Assembly: GCA_042408445.1 (NCBI GenBank)
Contig: JBHORC010000027.1
Span: 1 to 64,000, forward strand
Origin: CF-46 sp042408445
GTDB lineage: Bacteria; Chloroflexota; Limnocylindria; Limnocylindrales; CSP1-4
Length of the DNA stretch: 64,000 nucleotides
Direction of reading: 5' to 3'
Under the pieces are notes generated by a model. That model was not told where the DNA came from. It made no database searches and saw only the letters and a list, made by a program, of their open reading frames with translations. Of the stretch, positions 17,473 through 25,309 are shown one piece after another. Each line of letters opens with the position of its first letter. Within the stretch, counting starts at the first letter, position 1. The translations under genes were made by a program, and so were the position numbers.

Positions 17473-19365
17473 CTACTCGGCCGAGATCAGGTAGCGGTAG
17501 TGCGGCTGTCCGCCGTGGACGACCTCCACCTCTGCACCGAGCCGCTCGCCGATCCTGCGGGCGATCCCCTCGGCTTCCAGCAGCGTGGCGTCGTCGCCGT
17601 AGTAGAGCGTGACGAGCTCGACGCCGGCGGCGAACGAGCCGACCGCCTTCAGCACGGCCCGCTCCCGATCCCCGTCCGCCGCGACCAGGCCGTCATCGGG
17701 GTCGAGGACGATCGTCTGGCCCTTCTTCACCTTGCGGCCGCCGATCCTCGCGTCCCGGACCGCCTCCGTGACCTGGATCGTCGCGAGGCCGCGACCGGCG
17801 GCCGTCATCGGCTCCACGTTCGCGGCCGCGTCGGCATCCGGATCGAAGGCGAGCAGGGCGGCGATCCCTTCGGCCGCGTTGCGGGTCGGAACGACGACGA
17901 GCCGGCGCTCGGCGCAGATCCGGGCCGCCTGCTCCGCCGCGAGGCGGACGTTGGGGTTGTTCGGCAGGACGATGACCTCGCGGGCGCGGGCGAGACGGGC
18001 GATCCGGAGCAGCTCCCCGGTGCTCGGGTTCGCGCTCTGGCCGCCACGGACGATCAGCTCGACGCCGAAGTCGCGGAACAGCTTCTCGAGTCCGTCGCCG
18101 GCGACGACCGCGGCGATCGCGGGTCCGAGAGCCGGATCGATGTCGACCGTGGCCGCTTCCCCGGGCCCGGCCGGATCCGCGACGGTCGCGGCGGTTGGGG
18201 CGGCGTCGGGCTCGGAGCGCGTCCGGCGGGCGCCGTTCCTCGCCGACGGAGCGAGGTCCGGGAGGTCCAGCGCGCGCGCGCCAGGCTCGGCGGCGGGCGG
18301 ACGGTGAGGGGTCGCAGACCCGGCCGCCGTCCCCACGAACGACGAGGCGCGGGCCTCGCGAACGTCATCGGCCATCGAGTCCAGGTTCTCGACCGTGATC
18401 CGCGTGAGCGTGCCGAGCGACAGGCCGTAGGCGATCACCTCGTCGGGTCGCTCATTGTGGACGTGAACCTTGACGAGCCGCGCATCGCCCCCCACGAGGA
18501 CCGAGCTCCCGATCTGCTCGAGACGTTGCTGGATCGCCGGCACGTCGAGCACTTCGTCCGGTCGAGGCGCCAGGACGAAGACCGTCTCGTACCCGAAGGC
18601 GTCCGTCTCCAGGCCGGCCACGCCGCTCCGGAAGGCCGGGGCAACAGGCCGCCGATCCTCGGCGTGAGCCGCAACCGCTGACGCGGGTCCCGTGGCGACG
18701 GCGAGCACCGCGGCGCCGGCGCGGACGGGTCGTCCATCGACAGCGAGGAGCGCGCCCTCGAAGAGCCGGAAGAGGCCCTGCCCACCCGAGTCCACGACCC
18801 CGGCCTCGCGCAGGATCGGGAGCAGGGACGGCGTCCTGGCAACGGATCGACGTGCGCCTTCGACCGTCGCGGCGAGCACCGTCGCGACGGCATCGTCCCG
18901 CTCGGCGGCCTCGACGGCGGCCGCGGAGGCCTCGCGGATGACCGTCAGGATCGTTCCCTCGACCGGCTTGCCGACAGCCGCGTACGCCGTCTTCGCGCCG
19001 ACGGCGAGCGCATTGGCGAGATCGAGGCCATTGAAGTCGCGCTTGCCGGCAAGGCCCTCGGCGAACCCGCGCAGGATCTGGCTCGTGATCACCCCCGAGT
19101 TCCCTCGGGCGCCCATGAGCGCGCCGAGCCCGACCGCGGCCGCCAACCGGTCGACCGGGCCGTCGCGGCCCGCCGACTCGGCCTCCTCGAGAGCGGCCCG
19201 GACCGTTGCCAGCATGTTCGTCCCGGTGTCCCCATCCGGAACCGGAAACACGTTCAGCGCGTTGATCTCGTCGACGTGCGCCTCGAGGTTCGCCACCGCA
19301 CTCCGGATCGCCTCGAGGAGGCCCGCCGTCGTGCAGCGACTCCGCGGTCGTCGGGCCCGCGCCAT
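17473..19365 (-). CDS. fakA: Fatty acid kinase, DAK2-domain catalytic subunit FakA-like
   Basis: 630-residue DhaL (DAK2)-fold kinase of the YloV/FakA family, which phosphorylates fatty acids bound to FakB. The Mg-ATP site is NALNVFPVPDGDTGTNM near residue 38, and LGALMGARGNSGVITSQIL is the second family block. A middle domain contains VKVHVHNERPDEVIAYGLSL; a low-complexity linker (about 340-410) precedes the C-terminal FakA-like domain (VVAGDGLEKLFRDFGVELIV, EVIVLPNNPNVRLAAEQAA). No FakB (DegV) gene is in the window. The ATG overlaps the upstream Asp23 stop (TGATG). Confidence 0.88.
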   Translation of the reverse strand: MARARRPRSRCTTAGLLEAIRSAVANLEAHVDEINALNVFPVPDGDTGTNMLATVRAALEEAESAGRDGPVDRLAAAVGLGALMGARGNSGVITSQILRGFAEGLAGKRDFNGLDLANALAVGAKTAYAAVGKPVEGTILTVIREASAAAVEAAERDDAVATVLAATVEGARRSVARTPSLLPILREAGVVDSGGQGLFRLFEGALLAVDGRPVRAGAAVLAVATGPASAVAAHAEDRRPVAPAFRSGVAGLETDAFGYETVFVLAPRPDEVLDVPAIQQRLEQIGSSVLVGGDARLVKVHVHNERPDEVIAYGLSLGTLTRITVENLDSMADDVREARASSFVGTAAGSATPHRPPAAEPGARALDLPDLAPSARNGARRTRSEPDAAPTAATVADPAGPGEAATVDIDPALGPAIAAVVAGDGLEKLFRDFGVELIVRGGQSANPSTGELLRIARLARAREVIVLPNNPNVRLAAEQAARICAERRLVVVPTRNAAEGIAALLAFDPDADAAANVEPMTAAGRGLATIQVTEAVRDARIGGRKVKKGQTIVLDPDDGLVAADGDRERAVLKAVGSFAAGVELVTLYYGDDATLLEAEGIARRIGERLGAEVEVVHGGQPHYRYLISAE

Positions 19366-19817
19366 CAGGCCACGTCCGTGCCACTTGCCGCGAGATCGTC
19401 CGGCGCGACGTTGCTCGACCCTGGCGCACGCGACACTCGCCCGCCCGCCGCCGGCGCGACGGTTTCGAACGGGCCCGTGGCGAGGCCGGCGACGTGGATC
19501 GTCAGGCGGTCGACGTCACGGTCCAGGGCTCGCCGGACCGCATAGCGCACGGCCGAGTCCACCTGCCGAGCGACCTCGGCCACGGGGACCCCGTGGGCGA
19601 CGGTCAGGTCGAGATCGATCGTGAGCTGCTCGTGCAGGGCGATCCGGATCCCCGTCGGTGGCAGGCCCACCGCGACGGCGATTCGTCCCCACAGTCCGCC
19701 CCCGGCGAACCCGATGACGCCGTACGACCCGAGCGTGGCGGCCCGGACCAGATCGGTCAGGGCGCGCCGCGTGACGAGGGAGCGGCCCCGGGTCGGCATG
19801 GAGGGATCGATCGGCAC
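19365..19817 (-). CDS. Asp23/Gls24 family protein (second copy)
   Basis: About 150-residue Asp23-type protein. The core runs from LVTRRALTDLVRAATLGSYG through LPPTGIRIALHEQLTIDLDL to VAEVARQVDSAVRYAVRR and VDRLTIHVAGL. Start GTG at 19817 is favoured by AGGAGG at 19829-19834 (11-base spacing); ATG at 19799 is the alternative. This gene typically precedes fakA in Firmicutes and Chloroflexota, and here is coupled to it by a one-base overlap. It diverges from rpmB across a 167-base spacer. Confidence 0.8.
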   Translation of the reverse strand: MPIDPSMPTRGRSLVTRRALTDLVRAATLGSYGVIGFAGGGLWGRIAVAVGLPPTGIRIALHEQLTIDLDLTVAHGVPVAEVARQVDSAVRYAVRRALDRDVDRLTIHVAGLATGPFETVAPAAGGRVSRAPGSSNVAPDDLAASGTDVA

Positions 19818-19880
19818 GCCGCGGGCATCCTCCTGTGGCCTGGATCGGCGGACGCGCGCTGGCAGCGAGCGCGAAGCGAG

Positions 19881-19889
19881 TGCTATCAT
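19881..19889 (+). promoter_or_regulatory. Extended -10 promoter for rpmB
   Basis: TGC TATCAT on the plus strand, about 95 bases before the rpmB ATG; five of nine bases match an extended -10 consensus strongly. No -35 is evident. Predicted transcription start is near 19896, immediately before a perfect hairpin. Confidence 0.55.
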
Positions 19890-19900
19890 ACCGCCCCGCT

Positions 19901-19919
19901 CGCCCGGTTCGACCGGGCG
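19901..19919 (+). promoter_or_regulatory. Perfect hairpin in the rpmB leader
   Basis: CGCCCGGT-TCG-ACCGGGCG, an 8-bp stem with a 3-base loop beginning about five bases after the predicted rpmB transcription start. It could stabilise the 5' end or act as a control element; because it is symmetric it would also form in any transcript from the other strand. No known L28 leader motif recognised. Confidence 0.4.
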
Positions 19920-19984
19920 TGACCGTGCGCCGAGCATCGCTCGACGTTCACGACCACCCACTTCGACCATTCCGAGGAACCCCG

Positions 19985-20182
19985 ATGGCCCGCTCCTGCG
20001 CCGTGTGCGGCAAGGTCTCGATGGGCGGATTCAACCCCCAGTCGTCGGGGATGAACCGCGTCCGCGCCCACCGCCGCTACCAGCCGAACCTCCAGCCGTA
20101 CACCGTCCGCACGAACGGCGTCGAGACGAAGTCCCTCGTCTGCACGCGCTGCCGGCGGACCGCGCTGAAGTCCGCCAAGTAG
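19985..20182 (+). CDS. rpmB: 50S ribosomal protein L28 (zinc-binding type)
   Basis: Large-subunit protein L28, 65 residues. It begins MARSCAVCGKVSMGGFNPQS and ends LVCTRCRRTALKSAK, so both Cys pairs of the C+ form are present. The start ATG at 19985 follows a GAGGAA ribosome site. It is the only plus-strand gene in the first 33 kb, monocistronic, with its own promoter and two hairpins downstream before the convergent dtd. Confidence 0.96.
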   Translation: MARSCAVCGKVSMGGFNPQSSGMNRVRAHRRYQPNLQPYTVRTNGVETKSLVCTRCRRTALKSAK

Positions 20183-20185
20183 CGT

Positions 20186-20203
20186 GCGGCGCTTCGGCGC
20201 CGC
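20186..20203 (+). terminator. UUCG-capped hairpin after rpmB
   Basis: GCGGCGC-TTCG-GCGCCGC, a perfect 7-bp stem with a TTCG tetraloop, three bases after the rpmB stop. There is no T run directly after it, so it may be an mRNA-stabilising hairpin rather than the terminator itself. Confidence 0.5.
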
Positions 20204-20213
20204 CCTCGCGACG

Positions 20214-20235
20214 ACGCCCGGCTCCGGCCGGGCGT
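20214..20235 (+). terminator. Rho-independent terminator of rpmB
   Basis: ACGCCCGGC-TCCG-GCCGGGCGT, a perfect 9-bp stem followed on the plus strand by TTGCATG. It lies between convergent rpmB and dtd, 18 bases from the dtd stop. The short T run favours use by rpmB. Confidence 0.6.
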
Positions 20236-20252
20236 TTGCATGTCCCCGACGC

Positions 20253-20699
20253 TCAGCGATCCGCCGTGTCGAGCCAGATCGTGAACGGCCCGTCGTTCAC
20301 GAGCTCGACCGCCATCGCCGACCCGAAGCGGCCCGTGGCGACCTGCACGCCGAGCCCGCGGAGCGTGTCCGCGAAGCGGAGGTAGAGCCGCTCCGCGAGG
20401 TCCGGGGCGGCTGCGCCGGTGAAGCCCGGCCGGCGGCCGCGGCGCGTGTCGGCGTAGAGCGTGAACTGGCTGACGACCAGGACACCGCCACTGACGTCGA
20501 GGAGCGACAGATTCGTCCGGCCGTCCGGATCGTCGAAGATCCGCAGCTCGGTCACGCGCCGGGCCAGCGCGTCGGTGGTCGCCTCGTCGTCCTCGGGCCC
20601 GACGCCGAGCAGGACGACGAGCCCCGCGTCGATCTCCCCGACGATCTCCGCGTCGACGCGCACGCGCGCGCCGCTCGTCCGCTGCAGGAGCGCGCGCAC
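20253..20699 (-). CDS. dtd: D-aminoacyl-tRNA deacylase
   Basis: Removes D-amino acids mischarged onto tRNA. 148 residues. Both active-site motifs are visible: VLVVSQFTLYAD (SQxT) and VNDGPFTIWLDT (the Gly-cisPro loop). It begins MRALLQRTSGARVRVDAEIV at GTG 20699, close to the family consensus. It is the last gene of the long minus-strand run from def to dtd, with 8 bases after rpe. A strong hairpin pair lies beyond its stop. Confidence 0.95.
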   Translation of the reverse strand: MRALLQRTSGARVRVDAEIVGEIDAGLVVLLGVGPEDDEATTDALARRVTELRIFDDPDGRTNLSLLDVSGGVLVVSQFTLYADTRRGRRPGFTGAAAPDLAERLYLRFADTLRGLGVQVATGRFGSAMAVELVNDGPFTIWLDTADR

Positions 20700-20707
20700 G
20701 ACCGGTG

Positions 20708-21799
20708 TCAGCCGCCTGACGCGGCGTTGCCCGACCGCGCCCCATGCGCGCCGGATCCCGCCGGGCCGTCGCGCTCTGCGGCATCGTCGACGGTCGTCCC
20801 CGGTCGCACCGTCTCGGGCGGGCGGACGCCGTGCTCCGCGATGTACGCCGTGCGCCAGCGTTCCGCCTCGGCCTGGTAGCGCTCGCGGTCCGCGGCGTGC
20901 CGGGCGATCGTCAGCTCCTCGGCGGACGCCGGCACGAGCAGGTCATAGTCGCGGACGCCGTCGGGGTTGAATCGGCCGCTGCCGCGGAGCGGGATCACGG
21001 GGATGTCGCCGCGCTCGATCTCCTCCATGAACCGCCACGCAAGATGCTTCGGCAGCTGGGTGAAGGTCACCATCGCGTCGCGCGGGATCGGCGGATGGCC
21101 GTCGTTCAGGCGGTACTGGTAGCCCTCGTCCGCGAGCGCCCGGACGAGCCGGATCTCGCGTCCCATGTCGCGACCCTTGATCCAGAGGACCGAGCCGACG
21201 ATGAGGATGTCGGCACCGAGGCCACCGACGAACTCCGCGCTCTCGCGGTTCACCCCGCCGTCGACGTGGACCTCCGCCCCGACCGGCTTGTGCGAGAGAT
21301 AGTCGCGGGCGGCGAGAACCTTCTCCGCGGCCACGTCCTTCATGAACGCCTGGCCGCCGAACCCGGGCTCCACGGTCATCACGAGGATGATGTCGAGCAG
21401 GTGCCGATACGGTTCGAGGGCGGAGAGCGGGGTCTTCGGCTTCACCGCCAGCCCCGCAGCGCGGCCGGCCGCGCGGATCGCCTTCAGCGTCGGCTCGATC
21501 TGGGCCGGTTCGACCTCGACGTGGAACGTGACCGAGTCGCAGCCCGCCTCCAGGAACTCGTCGATGTACTGCTGCGGGTCGCTGATCATCAGGTGGGCGT
21601 CGAGCGGCAGCTCGGTCCGCGGCCGGATCCCCGCGATCATCTTCGGCCCGAAGGTGAGGTTCGGGACGAAGTGGCCGTCCATGATGTCGATGTGGAACCG
21701 GTCGGCGCCCTCGCGCTCGGCGCGACGGATGGCGTGACCCATGTTCGAATGGTCGGCATCCAGGATGCTGACCGCGACCCGCGCCCGGCCGCCGGCCAT
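20708..21799 (-). CDS. rpe: Ribulose-phosphate 3-epimerase with extra C-terminal domain
   Basis: Residues 1-225 form a complete Rpe TIM barrel: VSILDADHSNM, FHIDIMDGHFVPNLTFGPKM (metal/catalytic His37, Asp39), DAHLMISDP (His69), VMTVEPGFGGQAFM and HVDGGVNRESA (Asp180). It interconverts ribulose-5-P and xylulose-5-P. The protein continues to 363 residues, about 140 beyond the usual end, with a charged segment (FTQLPKHLAWRFMEEIERGD, RERYQAEAERWRTAYIAEHG) and an Asp/Gly-rich tail. I do not recognise the extension. ATG at 21799 gives the family start; it is 3 bases after the rlmN stop. Confidence 0.9.
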   Translation of the reverse strand: MAGGRARVAVSILDADHSNMGHAIRRAEREGADRFHIDIMDGHFVPNLTFGPKMIAGIRPRTELPLDAHLMISDPQQYIDEFLEAGCDSVTFHVEVEPAQIEPTLKAIRAAGRAAGLAVKPKTPLSALEPYRHLLDIILVMTVEPGFGGQAFMKDVAAEKVLAARDYLSHKPVGAEVHVDGGVNRESAEFVGGLGADILIVGSVLWIKGRDMGREIRLVRALADEGYQYRLNDGHPPIPRDAMVTFTQLPKHLAWRFMEEIERGDIPVIPLRGSGRFNPDGVRDYDLLVPASAEELTIARHAADRERYQAEAERWRTAYIAEHGVRPPETVRPGTTVDDAAERDGPAGSGAHGARSGNAASGG

Positions 21800-21801
21800 C
21801 G

Positions 21802-23016
21802 CTACTCCCCCACCCCGACCGGGACGGGCTCGTCGCTCCGCTCGCCGCGCAGCGCGTGGGCGCTCTCGTCGATCAGCCTCGCCCGTCGCCGCGCGACGAC
21901 GGCCGGCGCCGGCTCGCCGGCTCGCTCGGCCGCGAGCTGACCGCATGCCGCGCCGATCTCCTGGCCCCGGTTCCGCCGGATCGTTGCCGTCACCCCGGCG
22001 GCCGCGAGGATCGAGGCGAACCGTTCGATCACGACGTCCGGCGAGGCGGTCCAGGGCGTGTGGGCGACGGGGTTCATCGGAATCAGGTTGACGTGGGCAT
22101 GGTCGCCGCGGAGCAGCTCGGCCATCGCGACCGCATCCTCCTCCGTGTCGTTGATGCCCGCGATCATCGTCGCCTCGTAGGTCACGCGTCGGCCGGTCGC
22201 GGCGGCATGCTCGCGCGCGGCCGCGACGACGTCCGCGATCGGCCAGCGACGGTTCAACGGGACGAGCACGTCACGCAGCGCGTCGCGGGCGGCGTGGAGC
22301 GAGACCGCCAGCGTGAACTGCGGCCCGAGCGCAGTGAGCCGCCGGATGCCGGGCACGACGCCGGACGTCGAGACCGTGATGTGGCGGGCGCCGAGCCCGA
22401 ACCGCTTCGGATCGTTCAGCGCGTCGACCGCGGCGAGGACCCGGTCGAGGTTCAGGAGCGGCTCGCCCATGCCCATGAACACGACGTTCGTGAGGCGGCG
22501 GCCGTCCGCTGCCAGCCGACGGGCGGCGTGCCGGACCTGGTCGACGATCTCGGCGGTCTCGAGGTCGCGCGTGAAGCCCAGCTCGCCCGTTGCGCAGAAC
22601 GGACAGCCGACGGCACAGCCCGCCTGGCTCGAGATGCACAGCGTGTGCCGCTCGCGCTGGGTCCCACGCGCCGGGTAGTGCATGAGGACCGACTCGATGA
22701 GCGCGCCGTCGGACAGGCGGTGGAGCCCCTTCTCGGTCAGGCCGCCATCGCTGAGCCGCGTCTCCGTGTCACCGACCGTGTCAAATCGGAACGCGGACGC
22801 GAGCGATTCCCGGAGTGACGCGGGCAGCGTGACGACCTCCTCGAACGACGTGGCGCTGCCGCGCCACAGGGCATCGCCGATCTGTCGGGCGCGGTACGCA
22901 GGCTCGCCGCGCTCCGCCAGCCATGCGACGAGCTCGTCGATGGGCAGGCCGGAGAGACCGGGCCGGGGATCACGGCCGGGCGCGACGACGGGGAGCTCGA
23001 TGCTTGAGGCAACCAT
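21802..23016 (-). CDS. rlmN: Dual-specificity RNA methyltransferase RlmN
   Basis: Radical-SAM enzyme making m2A2503 in 23S rRNA and m2A37 in tRNA. 404 residues. The cluster motif is C134-x3-C138-x2-C141 (CAVGCPFCATGELGF); Cys127 (TLCISSQAGC) and the Cys of IGAACGQLA match the two further conserved cysteines of E. coli RlmN (118 and 355). Also seen: VVFMGMGEPLLN, SLHAARDALRDVLVPLNRRW and MIAGINDTEEDA. ATG at 23016 chosen by homology; the open frame above it lies over fmt. It sits 11 bases after fmt. Confidence 0.95.
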   Translation of the reverse strand: MVASSIELPVVAPGRDPRPGLSGLPIDELVAWLAERGEPAYRARQIGDALWRGSATSFEEVVTLPASLRESLASAFRFDTVGDTETRLSDGGLTEKGLHRLSDGALIESVLMHYPARGTQRERHTLCISSQAGCAVGCPFCATGELGFTRDLETAEIVDQVRHAARRLAADGRRLTNVVFMGMGEPLLNLDRVLAAVDALNDPKRFGLGARHITVSTSGVVPGIRRLTALGPQFTLAVSLHAARDALRDVLVPLNRRWPIADVVAAAREHAAATGRRVTYEATMIAGINDTEEDAVAMAELLRGDHAHVNLIPMNPVAHTPWTASPDVVIERFASILAAAGVTATIRRNRGQEIGAACGQLAAERAGEPAPAVVARRRARLIDESAHALRGERSDEPVPVGVGE

Positions 23017-23027
23017 CGGGTTCGAGT

Positions 23028-24032
23028 CTACGCGTGCGACCCGGCGGGATTGCCGGCGACGACCTCGGCCGGTGCCGCAGCGGGCGTGACGGCCGACCCG
23101 ATGATCCCCGGCCGTCCCCGAAGGAGGGCCTCGCCGGACATCGGCCGGCCACCCGCGGGCTGGACCGTGTCGAGCACCAGCCGACCGTCGACCGTGGCGA
23201 GGGCGATGCCGGGCGGCTCCGCGACGATCTGGCCGGGCTCGTCGCCGGGCCGTGACGGGACGACGTGACCGGACAGCACGACGAGGCGGAGACCCGCAAT
23301 GTCGAGATACGTGCCGGGCCACGGGAGATACGCGCGGATCGCCCGCTCGAGCCGCTCGGCCGGGGATCGAGGATCCAGGCGGCCAGCCGTCCGACGGAGC
23401 GGTCGGGTCAGGGTCGCGCCGGCGGGGTCCTGGGCCGTGGCGGTGAGGTCGCCACCAAGCCACGGGTCGATGGACGCACGGAGCAGCTCCGCGGCGAGGA
23501 CGGCGAGCCGCGCCTCCAGCTCCGGCGCCGTCTCGCGAGGACCGACGGGCGTCCGCTCGACTGCGACGATCGGGCCGGTGTCGATGCCATCGTCCATCCG
23601 GATGAGGCTGACCCCGGTGTCGGCGTCACCGGCGAGGATCGTGGCCGGGATCGGGGTGGCGCCGCGGTGCCGGGGCAGGAGCGACGGATGGAGATTCAGC
23701 GCACCGAACCGCCGATCGAGCAGGGCCGTCGGGACGATCTGACCGTAGTCGGCGAGGACGACGAGCTCGGGGTCGAACGACAGGAGATCCGCGACGGCCG
23801 CCGGGTCCCGGAGCCGTTCGGGCGTGCGGACCGCGAGGCCGAGCTCGAGCGCCTGCTCGTGGACCGGAGTTCGGGTCTCGACCTGACGTCGGCCGGCGGG
23901 TCGCGGCGGTGCGGTGACGACCGCACGAAGATCGATGGACGGATGGTCGGCCAGGACCGCGAGCGCGGGCCGGGCGAAGGCGCCGCTGCCGAGAACGATC
24001 GTCGGGACCGGCCGCTCCGGCGGCCGCCTCAC
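23028..24032 (-). CDS. fmt: Methionyl-tRNA formyltransferase
   Basis: Formylates initiator Met-tRNA using 10-formyl-THF. 334 residues. The catalytic region contains ALNLHPSLLPRHRGATPIPA (Asn, His and the SLLPxxRG loop) and GVSLIRMDDGIDTGPIVAVE (catalytic Asp); the C-terminal OB-like domain includes RAIRAYLPWPGTYLDIAGLR. GTG 24032 overlaps the def stop by 4 bases, the usual def-fmt coupling. The C-terminal domain ends rich in Ala/Pro. Confidence 0.95.
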   Translation of the reverse strand: MRRPPERPVPTIVLGSGAFARPALAVLADHPSIDLRAVVTAPPRPAGRRQVETRTPVHEQALELGLAVRTPERLRDPAAVADLLSFDPELVVLADYGQIVPTALLDRRFGALNLHPSLLPRHRGATPIPATILAGDADTGVSLIRMDDGIDTGPIVAVERTPVGPRETAPELEARLAVLAAELLRASIDPWLGGDLTATAQDPAGATLTRPLRRTAGRLDPRSPAERLERAIRAYLPWPGTYLDIAGLRLVVLSGHVVPSRPGDEPGQIVAEPPGIALATVDGRLVLDTVQPAGGRPMSGEALLRGRPGIIGSAVTPAAAPAEVVAGNPAGSHA

Positions 24033-24550
24033 GCCAGGGCCCGCGCCGCCTTCTCCGCGTCGACCTGGTCGTCGTCATCCTCGTCGGCGCCGATGGGGAT
24101 CAGCTCGTCCATCGACCCGAGGTAGTCGATGAAGAGCTTCCCGTCGAGATGGTCGAGCTCGTGCTGCAGCGCACGACCGAGCAGGCCGGACCCCGCGACC
24201 TTGATCTTCTTGCCGTGGCGGTTCTGGGCCACGACCCAGACCTTCTCCCGACGGGTGACGTAGGCGTAGTAGCCCGGGAGCGACAGGCACCCCTCGAGGT
24301 CGCGGTCGTCGCCCGCGGACCGCACGATCCGCGGGTTGATCAGCTCGTAGAGCTGGTCGCCGACCTCGATGACGCACGCCTGCAGCGCCTCGCCGACCTG
24401 CGGTGCGGCAAGGCCGACGCCGGGCGCGTGGCGCATGGTCTCGGTCATGTCGTCGAGCAGGCCGTGCAGGAACCGGCCGAAGCTGTCGACGGGCAGACCC
24501 TTCAGCCGAAGCCGGGGGTCACCGAGGAGGACGATGGGGCGAACGCTCAT
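24029..24550 (-). CDS. def: Peptide deformylase
   Basis: Iron/zinc hydrolase removing the N-formyl group. 173 residues. The three motifs are GVGLAAPQVG (44-53), EGCLSLPGYY (metal Cys88) and QHELDHLDG (His130, Glu131, His134). The C-terminus is a short acidic run (DEDDDDQVDAE) beyond the domain. The ATG is preceded by TATACT with exactly seven bases between and by no Shine-Dalgarno, so the mRNA looks leaderless. fmt follows with a 4-base overlap. Confidence 0.96.
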   Translation of the reverse strand: MSVRPIVLLGDPRLRLKGLPVDSFGRFLHGLLDDMTETMRHAPGVGLAAPQVGEALQACVIEVGDQLYELINPRIVRSAGDDRDLEGCLSLPGYYAYVTRREKVWVVAQNRHGKKIKVAGSGLLGRALQHELDHLDGKLFIDYLGSMDELIPIGADEDDDDQVDAEKAARALA

Positions 24551-24557
24551 GGCCCGG

Positions 24558-24563
24558 AGTATA
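24558..24563 (-). promoter_or_regulatory. -10 element of def, leaderless architecture
   Basis: TATACT on the minus strand, seven bases (CCGGGCC) before the def ATG. Transcription would begin at or next to the A of ATG. No ribosome site is present in the interval, consistent with a leaderless message. Confidence 0.55.
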
Positions 24564-24621
24564 CCGACGGCCTTTGCTGGACCTCCGGCCGGGCTTCGCC
24601 AGGCCTCGCGGCCCTCGCGAT

Positions 24622-25176
24622 CTAGAGCGGTCGACCCTCGGCGGGGTCGTCCTTGGCGCTCATCTCGGCGGCGTCGTCGGCACCCGCGAGCGGCGGCGTC
24701 ATGTACTCGCTCGGTCCGCCTGCCGAGCCGCCCCCGCCATTGCCCGAGCCGGCGTCGCTCGTCCCGTCGCCGGCTGCACCGTCCGCCTTGCTCCGGAGAT
24801 CCGCGGCGAGGGTTCGCGACCGCTCGGCGAGCCGGACGCTCGCATCCGCGGTCGCGTCCGCGGCCCGATGGGCGAGCGGGCCGGCGCGATCCGCGGCAAC
24901 CGCCGCGAGCTCCGCGGCCTTGGCGCCGATCTGCCGAACGACGGGCGCCGCCTGGACGGCGATCGTGTCGATCATCGACTGCAGCTGGCCGAGCATCCGC
25001 TCTGCCGTCGCGCGGGTGTCACTTCCGCCGGCGGCCTGCTCCTCGCCCGTCCAGCCGAACGACTCGTCGCCACCGGTCGGCGGGGTCGTGCCGCTGCTCG
25101 ACCCGCTGGCATCCGTGGACCCGCTCCCCGTCGCGCCGGACATTCCGTTGGTTCCCGTCTGATCTGAATCCGTCAT
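24622..25176 (-). CDS. Hypothetical Ala-rich helical protein with disordered ends
   Basis: I do not recognise this 184-residue protein. Residues 1-50 are Ser/Gly/Thr-rich and disordered (GSTDASGSSSGTTPPTGG). The centre (about 55-130) is one long amphipathic Ala-rich stretch (MLGQLQSMIDTIAVQAAPVV, KAAELAAVAADRAGPLAHRA) reminiscent of phasin- or apolipoprotein-like helices. The tail is again Gly/Ser-rich and ends acidic. The ATG at 25176 follows GGGAGG with good spacing. It lies between priA and def, 133 bases after priA, in the same direction. Codon use is like its neighbours. It may coat a surface or be a scaffold, but that is speculation. Confidence 0.7.
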   Translation of the reverse strand: MTDSDQTGTNGMSGATGSGSTDASGSSSGTTPPTGGDESFGWTGEEQAAGGSDTRATAERMLGQLQSMIDTIAVQAAPVVRQIGAKAAELAAVAADRAGPLAHRAADATADASVRLAERSRTLAADLRSKADGAAGDGTSDAGSGNGGGGSAGGPSEYMTPPLAGADDAAEMSAKDDPAEGRPL

Positions 25177-25309
25177 CTCGCGTCCTCCCGCTGTGCGGCT
25201 CATTGTCGCCCGGATCGCCGTCACCCGCACCGACGTTCGGCACGAGCTGGGGCGGCGCCGGACGCGACACCGAGGGGCCGCCTCTCGTCGCGGCCCGCTC
25301 GCGCCGACC

